From Hypomesus transpacificus (taxonomy: Eukaryota > Chordata > Actinopteri > Osmeriformes > Osmeridae), in NCBI RefSeq assembly GCF_021917145.1, contig NC_061062.1:13526521-13590520 (forward strand): a DNA stretch of 64,000 nucleotides. The letters run 5' to 3'. The notes under the pieces are model-generated. The model did no database searches. It saw nothing but the letters and a program-made list of their open reading frames with translations, and was not told the DNA's origin. Shown one piece after another: positions 48,601 through 62,021 of this stretch. The stretch's first letter is position 1, and the number at the start of each line of letters is the position of its first letter. The position numbers and the translations under genes were made by a program.

Positions 48601-51600
48601 TCACTTCAGAACCAATCTTCCGGTGATGAATACATTATAGTCACAGATGTTCTTCTGTATTTTCTAACCTTCCACCAGAGTTCAGAACAGTCAGAAAACA
48701 GCTTAGTGAGGCTAAAAACAGGCTTCTCTCTCCATGTTTGTTTGTAATGAACAGCCTTGAACTAACCCTGTGGCTTTGAACTGAAAATGATAATATCAGA
48801 TAATACCAGCACATTTTTTCCTTATCCATCATCACACCAAAGGCCTAAATCCTGACAACTGACTCTCACGTCATCTACTGGATCAATCAAGCAACAGTTA
48901 TAAAGTAACTACTTCCTCTATGAAGCATGACCACTTCACCACTACTGCCATTTCTCCTTAACATGCATAACCCATTTGCACTTTCATAGTGCTTGTCCTT
49001 GATATCTGCTAAAGAGAACCTGAGCAGTGACAACTGGATCGGTCCTATATCCAGGAGAGTTGAGGAGAAAGGGATGAGAATAGCGAGGAATAAGAGGAGA
49101 AATAGAAGCAGATATAGAAACGGGCGAGATGAGTAGACAAAAAGCACCCATGATTTAGTGTATAGAGGGTTTTATCCTAATGCCTGCCTCTTTTTTCTCA
49201 CTCATACCTGCCAATACAGTAGGCAATTTAGCAGGGATAACTATGAAATGTACCTGGCATAACTTGATTATATTTAGACTATGTAAAGTGCAATCATAAT
49301 ACTGCAAGTGTTTTTGTCCTTGAAATGTAATGTCCAGGTGAGTAGTAATCCTAAACTGGAAGAGCATGATGTCGGATTTAGATAGCTCTACAATGGATTC
49401 ACCTTGTTGCAATGTTACAATGCATACGAACTAGGCTGTGAGATCAGATGGGGGCATACATCATAATAAAAACAAGCTTCTTAATGGTTAATTAAATAAT
49501 GTAGGTGACTGTGGAGGATTGGTTGACTGTGATGGCTAGATTAATAGTGTGATGAGCTAGTAAAACCAACAGGCTAGTAAACTCACCCAAGGTGCGAGCC
49601 ACCTGCCAAGTCCACCCTTAAGTAAATTCTCTTTCGTTTACGATGACATAAGTTCTCAGAAGATCTTCAGGGTGTGAATGATATGTTATTGCTTAAAAGG
49701 GGTAAAAAGGAAAGGGAAACTGTCCTAAATGTGTAATAACTGTGATCGGTCACTCGGTCAGGTGTACCAGGGAGGCTCCGCAAGTCCCGAGAACATTCAG
49801 CGGGCTGTTCGGTTTGAGTTGCGTAGCGATCTATCCAGCTTCGAGCGCTGTCTGAAATTGCGAAAAACGGAACACTTTAACTACATTCAAAGAAAATACT
49901 GTTTGCATATTCCGTTAGAATAGTATTGCTATGTAAAATATATTTGAAAAATATTAAATTTACCTGCGGTTTGAAAGACCTTCGCACACTTCACTTTTTT
50001 TTTTACATAACAGCATCGTCCGCTTTTACTGTTGACGCATCACATGTAGGCTAGCGAAAACATGGAGGAGTTTCTTAAAGGGCCATGGACATGATCCTCT
50101 CGAGTAGGCTACAGTCCCATATCACAAGAATGACTTATTGGCCTGCGTGCATATTGTCCAAATCGTGATAGGGGGAGGCATATTGGTACTGAATAACTGA
50201 TTCTGCAACTTTTTTGTTATTGATCAGTTGACTGGCCAGAGATCAGACTCCACAGGTGGAACTGGGACTGGGACAAGTGCAATGGATGTGTAGTATGATG
50301 TGGAAAACACTGTTTTTATTAAGTTGATGTTTTCCTTACTTGTAAAACTAGATGTCACAGACCAGACATAGATTTCCAGTTGCTGCTTTCATTGACTTGA
50401 CCGACATGGTGCATGGTTCATTCCCCACCTAGTGCCTATTTATAGCACCATCTACAGTAAAAAGGGGAATTCATCAGACTTCTGCAGTCCACAATGGTCT
50501 ATAAATGAGGTCTGCAGGAGGAAGTTGGTGTGAGGAGCAGAGTTCAACATAGTGAGCTTTCCTGTAAACGTTCCTGCTACAGCTCACAGTCAGGAACAAA
50601 GAACACCCTGGGCTGGGCAGGTCCATGAGTGAAAAAAGGGTGCACTGACAGAGTTGAGAGTGCTAGGAAACAGGACAGAAAAGGAGGGAGCGAGGAATCA
50701 TGCAGGAAAAAGTGTAAGCGCTCAGTGAAAGAGGGAGATGGTAGAGAGGGAAAGGGGCAGATGAGTGAGCATGCTGCTCTACAACACATCTTCATTGCAT
50801 CTCACCTAGACAGGGAACCAGATGAATCTCTGTAAGTTTTTTGGTTTTATTTGCTCTGGAAGATGGGTCTGGCCTACCCTCCCATTCAAACAGATTTCCA
50901 ACTTGGCATAGAAAGTGTCTGGCCAATCACAACCATTTGTCTGATATGGGGCGGGTTTAATACATCGACTGTAGTAGGAGTGCTGTTGAGATTGGGGTGC
51001 TCTGTATCTTTCCAATTCTATCCAACTGCACGCAAAGATATCTTGGTCTGTGCCCATTGAGCCCACAGGAAATAAAAATTCACCTTTGGGCATTGGTGTG
51101 TCAATATCCAGCTATTTCACACCAGCATAAAATTAAAAATGTTTTTTTTTTTTTGTGTCACTGTACATAGTGAGAGATGACTACTACTCAATGGTGTTTC
51201 AGACTAAAAGAGCAAATGCATCCACAACACAAACAGAATGCAATCCTTTTATTCTACACAAGAAATAAATCAAACTTTCATAGATACATCAAGGTAAAAA
51301 AAAAAAAAAACTATATCTGAATTATTAAAATGTGTGGGATTCAAGGACTTCCCTCCATTGTAAGGCAGTTTTCCATGGGTTTAATGGTTCAGTATTTGCT
51401 TCTAAAATCAAAGAAACCTGATTTTATAGAATATGAATTGTATTAGTCAGAAACGGACCAAGTACTACATTTTTTATTTACCCAGACACACCAGAAGTGG
51501 CAGAATCGCTGAGTGGGTGTTTAAATATCAACGATCAAAGATTTAGTCCTTACTGCATCTGGACACAATTAGAACATGACAACTGAACAGGGATTCACTG

Positions 51601-52157
51601 TCTTTCAAAAAGCAGCTTTTAGAATGTATTATTTTTACAGTTATAAGCTGGCTGATCAGTCTGCAGTAATATTTACAATCAGAAACCTTTATATTACTGG
51701 ATTCATCCATTAACAGGTACATGTCCCTGCAGAATAGAATACACTGACAAAACGGAGACACAAAGAAATGATCATATATTTTACACCATATTTTCTATTA
51801 TTATTCACTAGTTATATTATAACAATTCAGATAGCCCTTCAAACACTTAGCCTCTGGGGTTCAGGTTCATCTCAGCAGGATCTTCTCAAGTATAAGGAAA
51901 TGAACCCTTCAGGTGTGCATGAAACTCCATAAGGATATGGATAATACTCATCCCCCGCTACCAACATTTAAAGGATAACAGTGGATATCATATCATCTAA
52001 GTGCTTTGAACATTTCAGGAAACATCCATCAACACAGCAGTAAGCATGTAAGGCCTTTGGGTGTGTGTGTGTGTGTGTGTCTGTCTCTGGGTACTGTATC
52101 TAGTGGTCTTGCCAGTCTGAGTTTTTCCCAGGGCCAACCAATCCAGCCAATGTCAGT

Positions 52158-55100
52158 CTACTTATACATGGCATTGAAGGCTCGACCAATGATGAGTCTT
52201 CGCACTTCGCTAGTACCTGCCCCTATCTCGTACAGCTTGGCATCCCGAAGGAAACGGCCCATGGGGTAATCGTTGATGTAGCCGTTACCACCTGCAGGGA
52301 GACACAGCAAGGGAAAGGAGGATTTAGAAAACCTCCTTAAAAACAGACCACAAACAAATCTGATAAAATAAAACATTGCTAAAAGTGAATGTAGATCTAA
52401 AGAGGGTAAACATTAATCTGACACTAGTCAGTTTTCCCTGGGTATTCCTTGGTAAAAGCAGGTGAGCTTGGTACTCACCTAAACACTGAATACCGTCCAG
52501 CGCCACCTGAGTGGCATTCTCAGCACAGTAGAGGATCACCCCGGCACAGTCCTGCAATGACAGCAGGGTTCGATTAACAGGTCAACAGACAACAAACACC
52601 TGGTCAAAGGAGAAGTAGAGGGCCAGACTAAAAGGATGCAGAATCAGTGTCCTTTGTAAAAGAGTTTGTGTGTGAAAGTCAGTTGGATACACATTAATAC
52701 AGACTGATTCCATCTGGACTGGTCTGGGGAGAAGACTTACCATAGCGCTGGCGTGACCTTTGTCACAGGCTCGAGCCACATTGTAGACATACTGTCGACA
52801 AGCACTAAGCCGTGTATACATGTCTGCCATCTTGCCCTGCATTAACTGGTGGTGAGGAGAGGAAATACAGTTTGAACACGACATCAACTTAATAGTCTGA
52901 TGAAGTTAAAATCAACTGAAACTAACTACCGTTTATTGAATTCACCTGGAAATGTCCAATTTTCTGTCCGAAGGCTTCTCTCACATGCAGGTAGGGTATG
53001 GAAAAGTCCAGCACTGACTGCATAATGCTGCACACAGACAGTTACGATGAAAATATCCACGTCAGTACACACACAAAGTTTACATTTCGGGTCTCTATTG
53101 ATAACCTCTAGTCTAAAATCTCTAGTCTAACCTAAAGTCTATGAATTTGAGAAGCCAAGAGAGGTTATGAATGTCTGAGTTACCCGATAGGTCCCGCTGC
53201 TAGCACCAATCTCTCCAGGTCCAGCCCACTCATCATCACATAAACACCCTTGTTCAGAGGGCCGAGAACGTTCTCCTCTGAAGAGAGGGGACATTAAACT
53301 GTGTTATACAGAACAACTGAAATATGAACAGACAAAACAAAAAAAAAAGCACACACACATACCTGGGATCTTACAGTCTTCAAAAACCAGTTCACAAGTG
53401 TTGGAGCCCCTCATCCCCAGCTTGTCCAGCTTCTGGGCTGTACTAAACCCTGGCATACCCTGGAGGAAACGCACAAAGCTTTAGCAGAGGACTTAAATTC
53501 TAAAAGGAGAAAAGGCTCTCTAGAGTGTAAGCAGGGACTTTAAACAACACCTGCCTTCTCTACAATGAACGCTGTGATTCCTCTGGCCACAGCCTCAGGG
53601 TCTGTCTTGGCATATACAATCAGAACGTCTGCGTCCGGCCCATTAGTGATCCAGAACTTGTTTCCATTCAGTACATAGTGATCCCCTGTACAAATAGAAA
53701 AACACAGATGGAATCAGCCATAGGTTAAATAGGATTTTAGGGAGTGGGTTCCCAACCATGTAGGCCATACTGGAAATATGTGCTGAGTAACATCTTCCCT
53801 CAAACATCTTTAATAACCTTAATACTAGAACCTGAATACTAGAAAACTACTATTCAGCACCACAATGTAGTTTTATCCCAATAGACCTGAAAGTTCCTAA
53901 ATGTTCTGAGGCCTGTGGGCAGTTGAGTCAACACTTAAAGCAAGGAGGAGGCGCAGAGGAAGAGGGCTAACAATTAGGATTAATGGAGGCCCCCTCACCT
54001 TCCTTTTTGGCCCTCAGCTTCATGCTGACCACGTCAGAGCCAGCATTGGGCTCGCTCATTGCCAGGGCTCCTACATGCTCTCCCGTCATAAGCTGCAGGG
54101 TGACAACACAGGATACAAAATCTGTAATAACAACAGAATCATGACATGATGGGAGTCAGATGGCAGAGCGGTGAGGGAGTCGGGCTAGTAATCAGAAGGT
54201 TGCCGGATCGATTCCCCGCTGTGCCAAATGACGTTGTGTCCTTGGGCAAGACACTTCACCCTCGGGGGGAATGTCCCTGTACTTACTGTAAGTCGCTCTG
54301 GATAAGAGCGTCGGCTAAATGACTAAATGTAAATGTGAATGACAACACGCATGCAAATGGACACTACTGTGAAGACCTGATTAACGTATTAGGAAATACT
54401 GAGACTCTACATAGCATAAGTCATTTGTCCAGGTTCAATTCACTCGAGTTATAAATAAGACTTTTTCCTTGATTGAATTGGCTAATCAAATTCACAATTA
54501 ATTAGGTGGACTGGAATGTGTGCTTTGAATTCCACTGTCCTACCTTGGGCATGTACTTCTCCTTCTGTTTCTGGTTGCCATGTCGCACCATCTGATTGAC
54601 ACACAGGTTGGAGTGTGCTCCATAGCTGAGGCCAATCGCTGCTGACACACGAGAAATCTCCTCCAACACAATCACGTGTTCCAGATAGCCCAACCCTGTC
54701 CCGCCAAGTTCCACTGCAAGAGAACAAACTACTGTCAAGAATCTTGACCACATTATGTATAATATCTTTAAAATCTATGACCTTTTTCTTAAACAACTTC
54801 TAAATAATCATGGTAGCCATTGATAGCTGTATCCAATAAAATAGGATTTCTCACTAGGGGCAGTGATTCCAAGGAGTCCAAGTTCACCCATCTCCTTCCA
54901 GAAGGTCTGCAGGGAAATAAGCTGTGTCAACTTGGGTTTTGGCATAGAATACAAAACATTCTGGAGCTGACGTCAACATGAAGTTGCTAATGTTTATACA
55001 CCTAAATCAAGTATTTAAAAGAATAACTATCCAGACTAGTTACACCTAGGATTCATATTTTTATTCCAGGTTCAGCACAGCATCCTTATCAACTTACTCG

Positions 55101-56111
55101 CATGCCTGAAAACTCATTGCTTTTATCGACCTCGTCTGCTACAGGTGCAATCTTCTCTTGACAGAACTTCCTCACCAGCTCTCTGAGCTGCACAAGGAAG
55201 GAATGGACAACATGATACATACACGTAGCCCCAAAATGAGATCCATTAATCTTATGTTTATGGTCTTCTACTACCCAGTTAAGCAGTTACTGGGACAAAC
55301 GACAATGGAGCTCGTTTATAGTGATGCTAGATTGTATTGCAGTTATAGATAGACGCGTCACATAGACGTTTACCAATCACAAGACCGCAGAACGCAACCA
55401 CCCTCCTCCAGTCTCTAAGTAGGATGTCATGTGGGACCTGACCCCATTTAACCCGTATTCCGTCAATTAATCTGCAACTGCTCTCCATCCTGTCCATTCC
55501 AACATTTTCGTCTGGCCATGCTTGTCAATATTTGTCTGGAACTGTTCGACAAATGTCATACCTTCTCGTCTGTATCCGTTACCAAACATCTTTACAGACA
55601 GCAGTATACATGTAAAATAGATGTAAAAACAGGCATAAACCAGCTAGAAAAATGCTCGCTCTGACATCATACTGATATATAGAGCTAACTTCTGGCTTTG
55701 TGAAGACAAGCTGCGTAGTTAGCTCGACCATGGTAGCTTTAGATAGACTTGCTAGCCTCAGTTACATCATGGTCATAACTGTGAGTGGGACTTAAAAGTA
55801 TGTTTCCCTGACAACTTAATATTGAACATCCCCCTTCAGAATATACATCTGACATTTTTAGCATATTGCATGAGGGTTTATCACTAAAAAGATAATATAC
55901 TTCGACCTAATGAATCCAATGAACTTTCCCCTGCTTGCTGGGTACTGTATGGAGCTAACGCTAGTTACTAGCTAGCTACCTGGATCTGTTCTTCTGTAAG
56001 ACCGTTGACAATGTCGTCCACAGGGATAGCTGATGAAGCGCATCCCCGTCTCGTCACCGCGGGCGCAGCTATTCTGAAGCCGAGACGCAATGCACTCCTG
56101 ACAGCAAACAT
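52158..56111 (-). CDS. ivd: Isovaleryl-CoA dehydrogenase, mitochondrial
   Basis: IVD is an FAD-dependent acyl-CoA dehydrogenase that converts isovaleryl-CoA to 3-methylcrotonyl-CoA in mitochondrial leucine breakdown. Exon 1 (55980-56111) encodes a basic presequence ([20 protein letters not shown]) and then [13 protein letters not shown]. Further exons include 55098-55187, 54855-54906, 54544-54713, 53999-54092, 53555-53685, 53363-53459 and 53184-53277, then exons near 52947-53030, 52742-52847, 52477-52552 and 52158-52293. Landmarks are [67 protein letters not shown] with the catalytic Glu, [14 protein letters not shown] and [19 protein letters not shown]. The end is RAFNAMYK. The intron after 53555 starts with GC instead of GT. 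An intron carries a SINE. Confidence 0.95.
54150..54335 (+). mobile_element. tRNA-derived SINE (V-SINE-like) in an ivd intron
   Basis: Same family as 10681 and 32938, here antisense to ivd. It has head GATGGCAGAGCGGTGAGGG, B-box-like GCCGGATCGATTCC, body ATGACGTTGTGTCCTTGGGC and tail TAAGTCGCTCTGGATAAGAG. The gap to the neighbouring ivd exons (54092 and 54544) leaves both splice sites clear. Confidence 0.85.
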
Positions 56112-57138
56112 TGTGCTGGTTTACTGCAGTACTACAGGGAGAAGATAAACAAATCCAAACCAGAAGGTCGCTCCCTTACACAAGTGTACTAGCTTGCTTG
56201 GTCTACCCACTATCAAACGTTGTTAGCCAGCTTCTTCGGTTAAGGTTGATGGCAGATTGCAAGGTTGATATAGTGTATCATCGCCACCTTCTGTAAGGAC
56301 TGGGAGTAGGCCAGGGTCTGGCCTGGTTTAATAATCGAAAGACGCCCTCTGTGGTTATGGAGTGGAAATATCTATCTTTTAGTAAGCTGTCAGTGCTCTT
56401 GTTGGTTTGCATGTCAAAAAGTTGATACATTTTGTATTTTTAAATTATTTAAACTGCAATTTAATTATCATCTATTATTATCATGACTTTGCTGGCGGCA
56501 CAACTCGATTTAATTTAAAAGTTCACTCTTTTGTTAAAATGTTTATAGCACAAGAGTGAGGGCTTCAACTCTTGACAGTTGATGTATTGTAGGCCTATTT
56601 GTCGTTAGAATACTGTTTTATAAAATACCACAGTCCACTAACAAGTCGATATAAAGCATAATTTGTAAAAGACAACTCAGCCGCGCACGGATAGGTTTGG
56701 GGATTAGCTCCTGTCAGCGTGCAGAAGTTTGAAACTGAATAAGGAAGTAACTCGCCAAAAAGTCAAAATAAAACAGTTGATTTTAGGCTACTCAGGAAGA
56801 CAGTAGAGGGCCATATGCGGATGTAATTAAATACTGAAAGGCGTTTGACGCATGTGTGCGCCACACATGGAGAGGGTTTCCCCATACAACAATCTACCGT
56901 CAGCATTTTGATAGCGGCCGGCGATGATTGCCAGAGGCATTTTCTCGTACAACTCAAGGAATATGCTTAGGAAGAATAGGATAGCTTATTACTGTTACTT
57001 TGTTTCAGTACGACAAAATAGATATACAACTGTAGACTTTTTAAATGACTAGATTTGAGGGAGAGCGCTTCAACTGATTTATTTGGGTATATCCAAGTCT
57101 GTTGCGCTTCAAGTCGCACGTTTACACACCACCACCAA
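56112..57138. promoter_or_regulatory. Divergent promoter region between ivd and itpka
   Basis: The start codons of ivd (-) and itpka (+) are 1027 bp apart and face away from each other. Both 5' leaders and promoters must lie here unless upstream noncoding exons exist. A GC-rich patch with GCGGCCGGCG occurs near 56915. No TATA box is obvious. Confidence 0.45.
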
Positions 57139-60100
57139 ATGCCGAAGGAGAGGAGAAAGACCTCCAAGGAGGCTGGACTTTCTGGGGCTAGGATCAACAG
57201 CGAGCGCAAAAACAGCCGCAGATCAACAGAGATCTGCGATGAACTCTCTCAGATGGCGGATCAAGTGGTCGGCCCATCGGCAGAGCAACCTTTTCTAAGC
57301 TCAGCACAAGCGGAGACGATTATAGAAGTGCGCCGAGTACCGCAAGTCACTATCACACCGGAGGCAGGTGGTTGCTCCCGAGAGATGCAGCAAGAGGACT
57401 GGGGGGACGTGGACGGCCCGCTGCGACGGAAGATGTCCAACTCCTCCATCTCCTCAACAGGGTCGTCACTGGTGGAGTCCGAGGACGATGTCCTCAGCGA
57501 CAACGAGACGAAGAGCAGAGGCATCATCACGCTTGATCACCTAGGGGACACGGGGGAAGTGAGTATAGCTCTTGCAGCCTACCAAGTTTTGCAGCTCTTC
57601 ATAATTGTAGACAGTATTCTGTGATAATTTTTCTCCAGTTGGTAAAGATTTATACGATCAGACCAGATCAACAAGTAAATCAAGTTGCTGAAATAATACA
57701 CCTGTTGCTCCTTTTATTCATGTTTTCGATGTAGTGGTATTGTATTCATGTTCGACATATTATGTCTATTTTTAAACTAGTTTGGATGCAATTATAATTC
57801 TATGATATGATTATATCAACTTTGTTGCAAAACCTTGAGAAAAGATGCCGACCATAAGTCGTTTTGTGTTTACTCTCTTGTCTGATTTCTACTGCAAATT
57901 TACCATTTACTAAGTGATGAGGGTCATGTGTTATGGGACGGGAGTAAATAGTAAAAAGTTATTATTAAGAACAACGATTTCATGCAGCCTGTTGAGATGT
58001 GCTTCAGTGGTTCAATGAGAATCAACAGTGAAAGAGCTGTTGCACGAAGAGCCTCTTTACTGCAGACTGACTGTATGGTGAAATTGTCAAAGTACAGTAC
58101 TGACATATTAAGACTGCATTAGTGGTCTTGCTTGATTCTTACAGAGGAATACTTGATTGTTATCACCAATCCCTTCCTACTCCTCAGAGCTCTCATACCG
58201 TGATGGGTAGTTGGGGAAAACACTGGTAATGCTTTATAAGCTTGTAGTGTCTTGCCTCCACACCCTTAGACATCTGACTCACTATGCACAAGTCTAAACA
58301 GCCCTCTGTTTAATCTCTGACATGTACAATGGCTCACACAGTAATGAATACAACACAGTGTGGTCTGACATGGCCTTTGTTTAATTTAAAAGACAAGAAA
58401 TGATTAAATACATGATCAGACAGTAGCACGAAATGAAAACATTGAGGAGACAACCAGCAGATTTCTGTGTTTCTAATTACTAATGATGTGTGAACACTGA
58501 GCATTTGGCATATTTAGCTGCTGTTTGGACGCTCTGCCTTGTTTGTGATCATGTGAGATATTTAAAAGGTCATTTCCTCTTGTGTGGTAATCTTCAGACA
58601 TGCATAGCTCTCCTTAAGAGATGCATATCTAGAGGAAACCAGAGTAGCCAGGCCAGTTATGTTACTGTTGATTTCTACGTATTTATTGGATGTTCGGAAT
58701 CAGAACATTAAGCTGTTTACCATTCTAGAACGTTTCACGTTGGCTTAAACGTTTTATATCTTAGTAACAATTGCAGACACTGGCGGCATGATCTACAGTA
58801 GGATTCTGTAGATTATGTTTCTCTTATCAAGCAGGGTGTGCATTTTACTTCAGCTGTGATTGATGTGGAACTAAAACCAAGATCTTATGTTTACATAAAC
58901 ATACAAAACTAATTTGTTCAAATAACTCATGAATTAATTGTATTCATGTTCAAAACACCCACAAAAATTTAACATACACACAAGTTTCTTGTGGGAATTC
59001 ACACTTACATTTTCCTAAACCCCAAACCCTAACCCTCAACTTAACCCAAAAACCTAACCTGAACCCTAACCTTAGCCACTAACCCTAAGTATCCCTGCCA
59101 CTAAACCCTACTCTTAAAGTTATTCGACCCCCCCCCCTTCCCCCCGCTAGAAATAGCACTTGAACTTGTGAGGACTTGGAAAATGTCTTTACAAATGTAA
59201 TGTTTCTTAGGTAGCTTTTAAGGGGACATCAGGCGCTTACAGTATAATAGCCAACACACACACACACACACACACAAAACATACAATTGGTAAGACACTT
59301 GTCTGACACTTTTCAGTGTCAGACAACCGTTTTTAAGCACCTACAATGTTGATGGTAATAACAAAAACATATTATCACTTCAGGGCACATCACAGAGTGA
59401 TGCATGTGATGTCTGATACATGTGATGCATGTGATGTCTGATACATGTCAATGTAGTCTTTGTCTTCTGCCCCGTCCAGCATCACATCCTGCTTCAAGTC
59501 ACATTCAAGTGTAATTGTTTGAAGCAGGCCTGCCTTTCTCTAATCCTACTTCTCCTCTCAGCTACCTCCATAGAAGGTCTGCTGCTGTCAGTTTCCTTTA
59601 AACAGACTGAACACACATGGCCAGGCAGGCTGCGCTGCAGTGTACACACTCCACAGTTCCTTCACTCTGTGTTCAGCGGACTGCCTGCCCTCTCTCCTTC
59701 AGCTCTCAGGGGTCAATACGGAGGCCCTGTGGCAGCTAAACTCTCCTTAAACCTCACCCTTCTCCTCTATTGACTGTGTTAGCCACCCTGTAATAGAGTA
59801 AAAGGAAGTGCCTTGCGGGGTCTAAAACCTTTTTTCAGCTCACATGGAGAAAGTAGAACACGGGGGGTGTGGTGCACATAACCTGTACCATGCCCCTTAA
59901 AACCACAAAGAGAGTTACATTTCTGATTCAGTATGGTCGCAATGACCCATTAAATTCAAGGTTATCGCGCTATCAAAACCGAAAACCTCACTCTTGCCTT
60001 TGACTGTTAGCCATGTAGAAATAGCATTAAAGGAAATGGAAAACGTGACATGTTGGGTCTGACTTTTTCAGGCACTGGTCATGCACAATCAGCCCACACA

Positions 60101-61951
60101 CAGAAAGCAACCCACGCACCACCATCATGCCCTTTACAACCACAATGATATTTCAGTTTTAAATCCTGATTCTGTACTCTGACAATGACCCATTTTATTA
60201 AAGGTTTTCATGCCTGACGCTAACTAACCTAACTGAACATAGCCTACTGCATTAATACCAAACATGTTTAATAATGATCAAGATAAGTACATGTAAAATA
60301 CACACACATTATGTCCTCTAACAAGCAATCTGATAAACCCGTTCTTGTGTAATAAAGTGATGATGAATTCACTGAATGTGAGAAATTGAGTGGTGGCACA
60401 CTTGGGTGTCACTGAGATAGGGAGTGTCAAAGCTCTCAGTGTTTCTTGTGTCTAGACAGACAGCCACTTCTAAGGACGGCATACCTCAGAACCCCTCCAT
60501 CTATAGAGCTTCCACAATCACTAAAGCATTATGACATTCCATCTCTTCGGGAGTCCACTAGTACGGTACCGTCACACTAACAGATCCGTTTAGAATCCAT
60601 TAGTGGTTCGGCTTCCATAGTTCCATAGAGAGAGAAGCAAACTGCTTGGGTGAATCATATTATTGTCAGTATCCTATTCCAGGCAGTGTGACTGTTATGT
60701 AATTATAGGCTGGTAAAGTTCAAGTACCATGGGCTTTTTTTTCTTTGTGGCTGTTGTTGCCCAGTTTTTTGTTCAACAAATTACACTTACACGAGCATCA
60801 AAGGAAGCTGTTCCCATGACAGTGCATGTGGACAGGAATAGATGGAACAATGCACACATCCATTTTTACATAAGTGTAAAATGCAAGTTCAACATACTTT
60901 GTTTGACTGTGGTGGTTGTGTACAGTAAATGTGTTCAATATTTGTCAAGGGCTGAGTCTTAAGCCTGACTGTGTGTGTACACACAAATAAGGACTTGGGG
61001 CAGGACTCAATTTAAGTTTTTTTTGTACATTTTTAACTCAAGTTATTTTACAGCACTAATATACATTCTACAATCATTATTGGCACAAGAATGAAGTGTT
61101 GTACTGCTGTTTTAGACACAAATGAGTTAGTGAGGTGTTGCATTGCTTTATTAGATGTTTGTTAATTAGGTGTTGTAGTGCTATATCCATATAGTGTAGG
61201 AGAGGTGTGGCTGATGCATGCTCTCTTTCAAAGTCATGTGTAATGTCAACAATAAGTACAATGGACAGTTTCTGTGTTGAAACTGGGGTACCGTAGGAAT
61301 GAAGAGTTTTTTTGTTCCTGAGGTGAAGCTTGAGCTTATGTCTATGGAGATGTTTCAGTTTTTTCTACATTTGACTCTCAATGTTTCCAAACAAGTTGAT
61401 GATGATGTATATGGTTTTGTATTTTAGAGAGAGAGAGCGAGAGAGATTGTTTATGGGCCTGTAAGGAAGCGTGCCTTCTAACACCCTCACAGGAGGCTAG
61501 TGGTGCCAGGAGTGAGCAGCAGCAAGTGGAGCATATCGCCTTTCAATACTATCTGGTACTTGTTTGGAATGTCACCGTTAAGTCAGTGTTCATATGATAG
61601 TGTTCTTGTTTTGTGTGTTATTGTCAAATGTATTGTTTGTGATGTATGTTTTTACGTGTGTGTTTCGAATTAGTATTCACTACAGTGTACTGGGCAACAG
61701 GTTCAACTTCCTGTTTTAGGTTAATCATAGCAATAAGCCTCCTTTGTTTCCTATGCATATCCATTTACAGATTAGACAGCAAAGCTAAAACTGACTTAAA
61801 AATGTACATGTTGCTTGCCACTGACTGAAGCCTTGTTGGCGTGGTAACGGTCTTTTTCCTGTACATGACAGATGGATGAAGTATTCCTCCTACTTTTCTT
61901 CAGCAGGTGTTTAGTGCTTTTTTTCTGTCTGTGAAAAAAACATGTTGTCAG

Positions 61952-62021
<70 letters not shown>

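Larger units (their letters stand above)
43874..52157. other. Intergenic region upstream of bahd1 and downstream of ivd
   Basis: About 8.3 kb with no supported coding gene. The bahd1 leader (acceptor near 43990) and promoter should be in the left part, possibly with noncoding exons I cannot place. The ivd 3'UTR is at the right end. It contains a G-run near 44372, a GA microsatellite and a tRNA-Cys-like sequence. Short open frames of 60-95 codons scattered here show no family resemblance. Confidence 0.55.

Noticed and set aside
50806-51093. 95-codon minus-strand open frame downstream of ivd
   Set aside because: It looks like a fragment of a dispersed repeat; there is no recognisable domain and no splice context.
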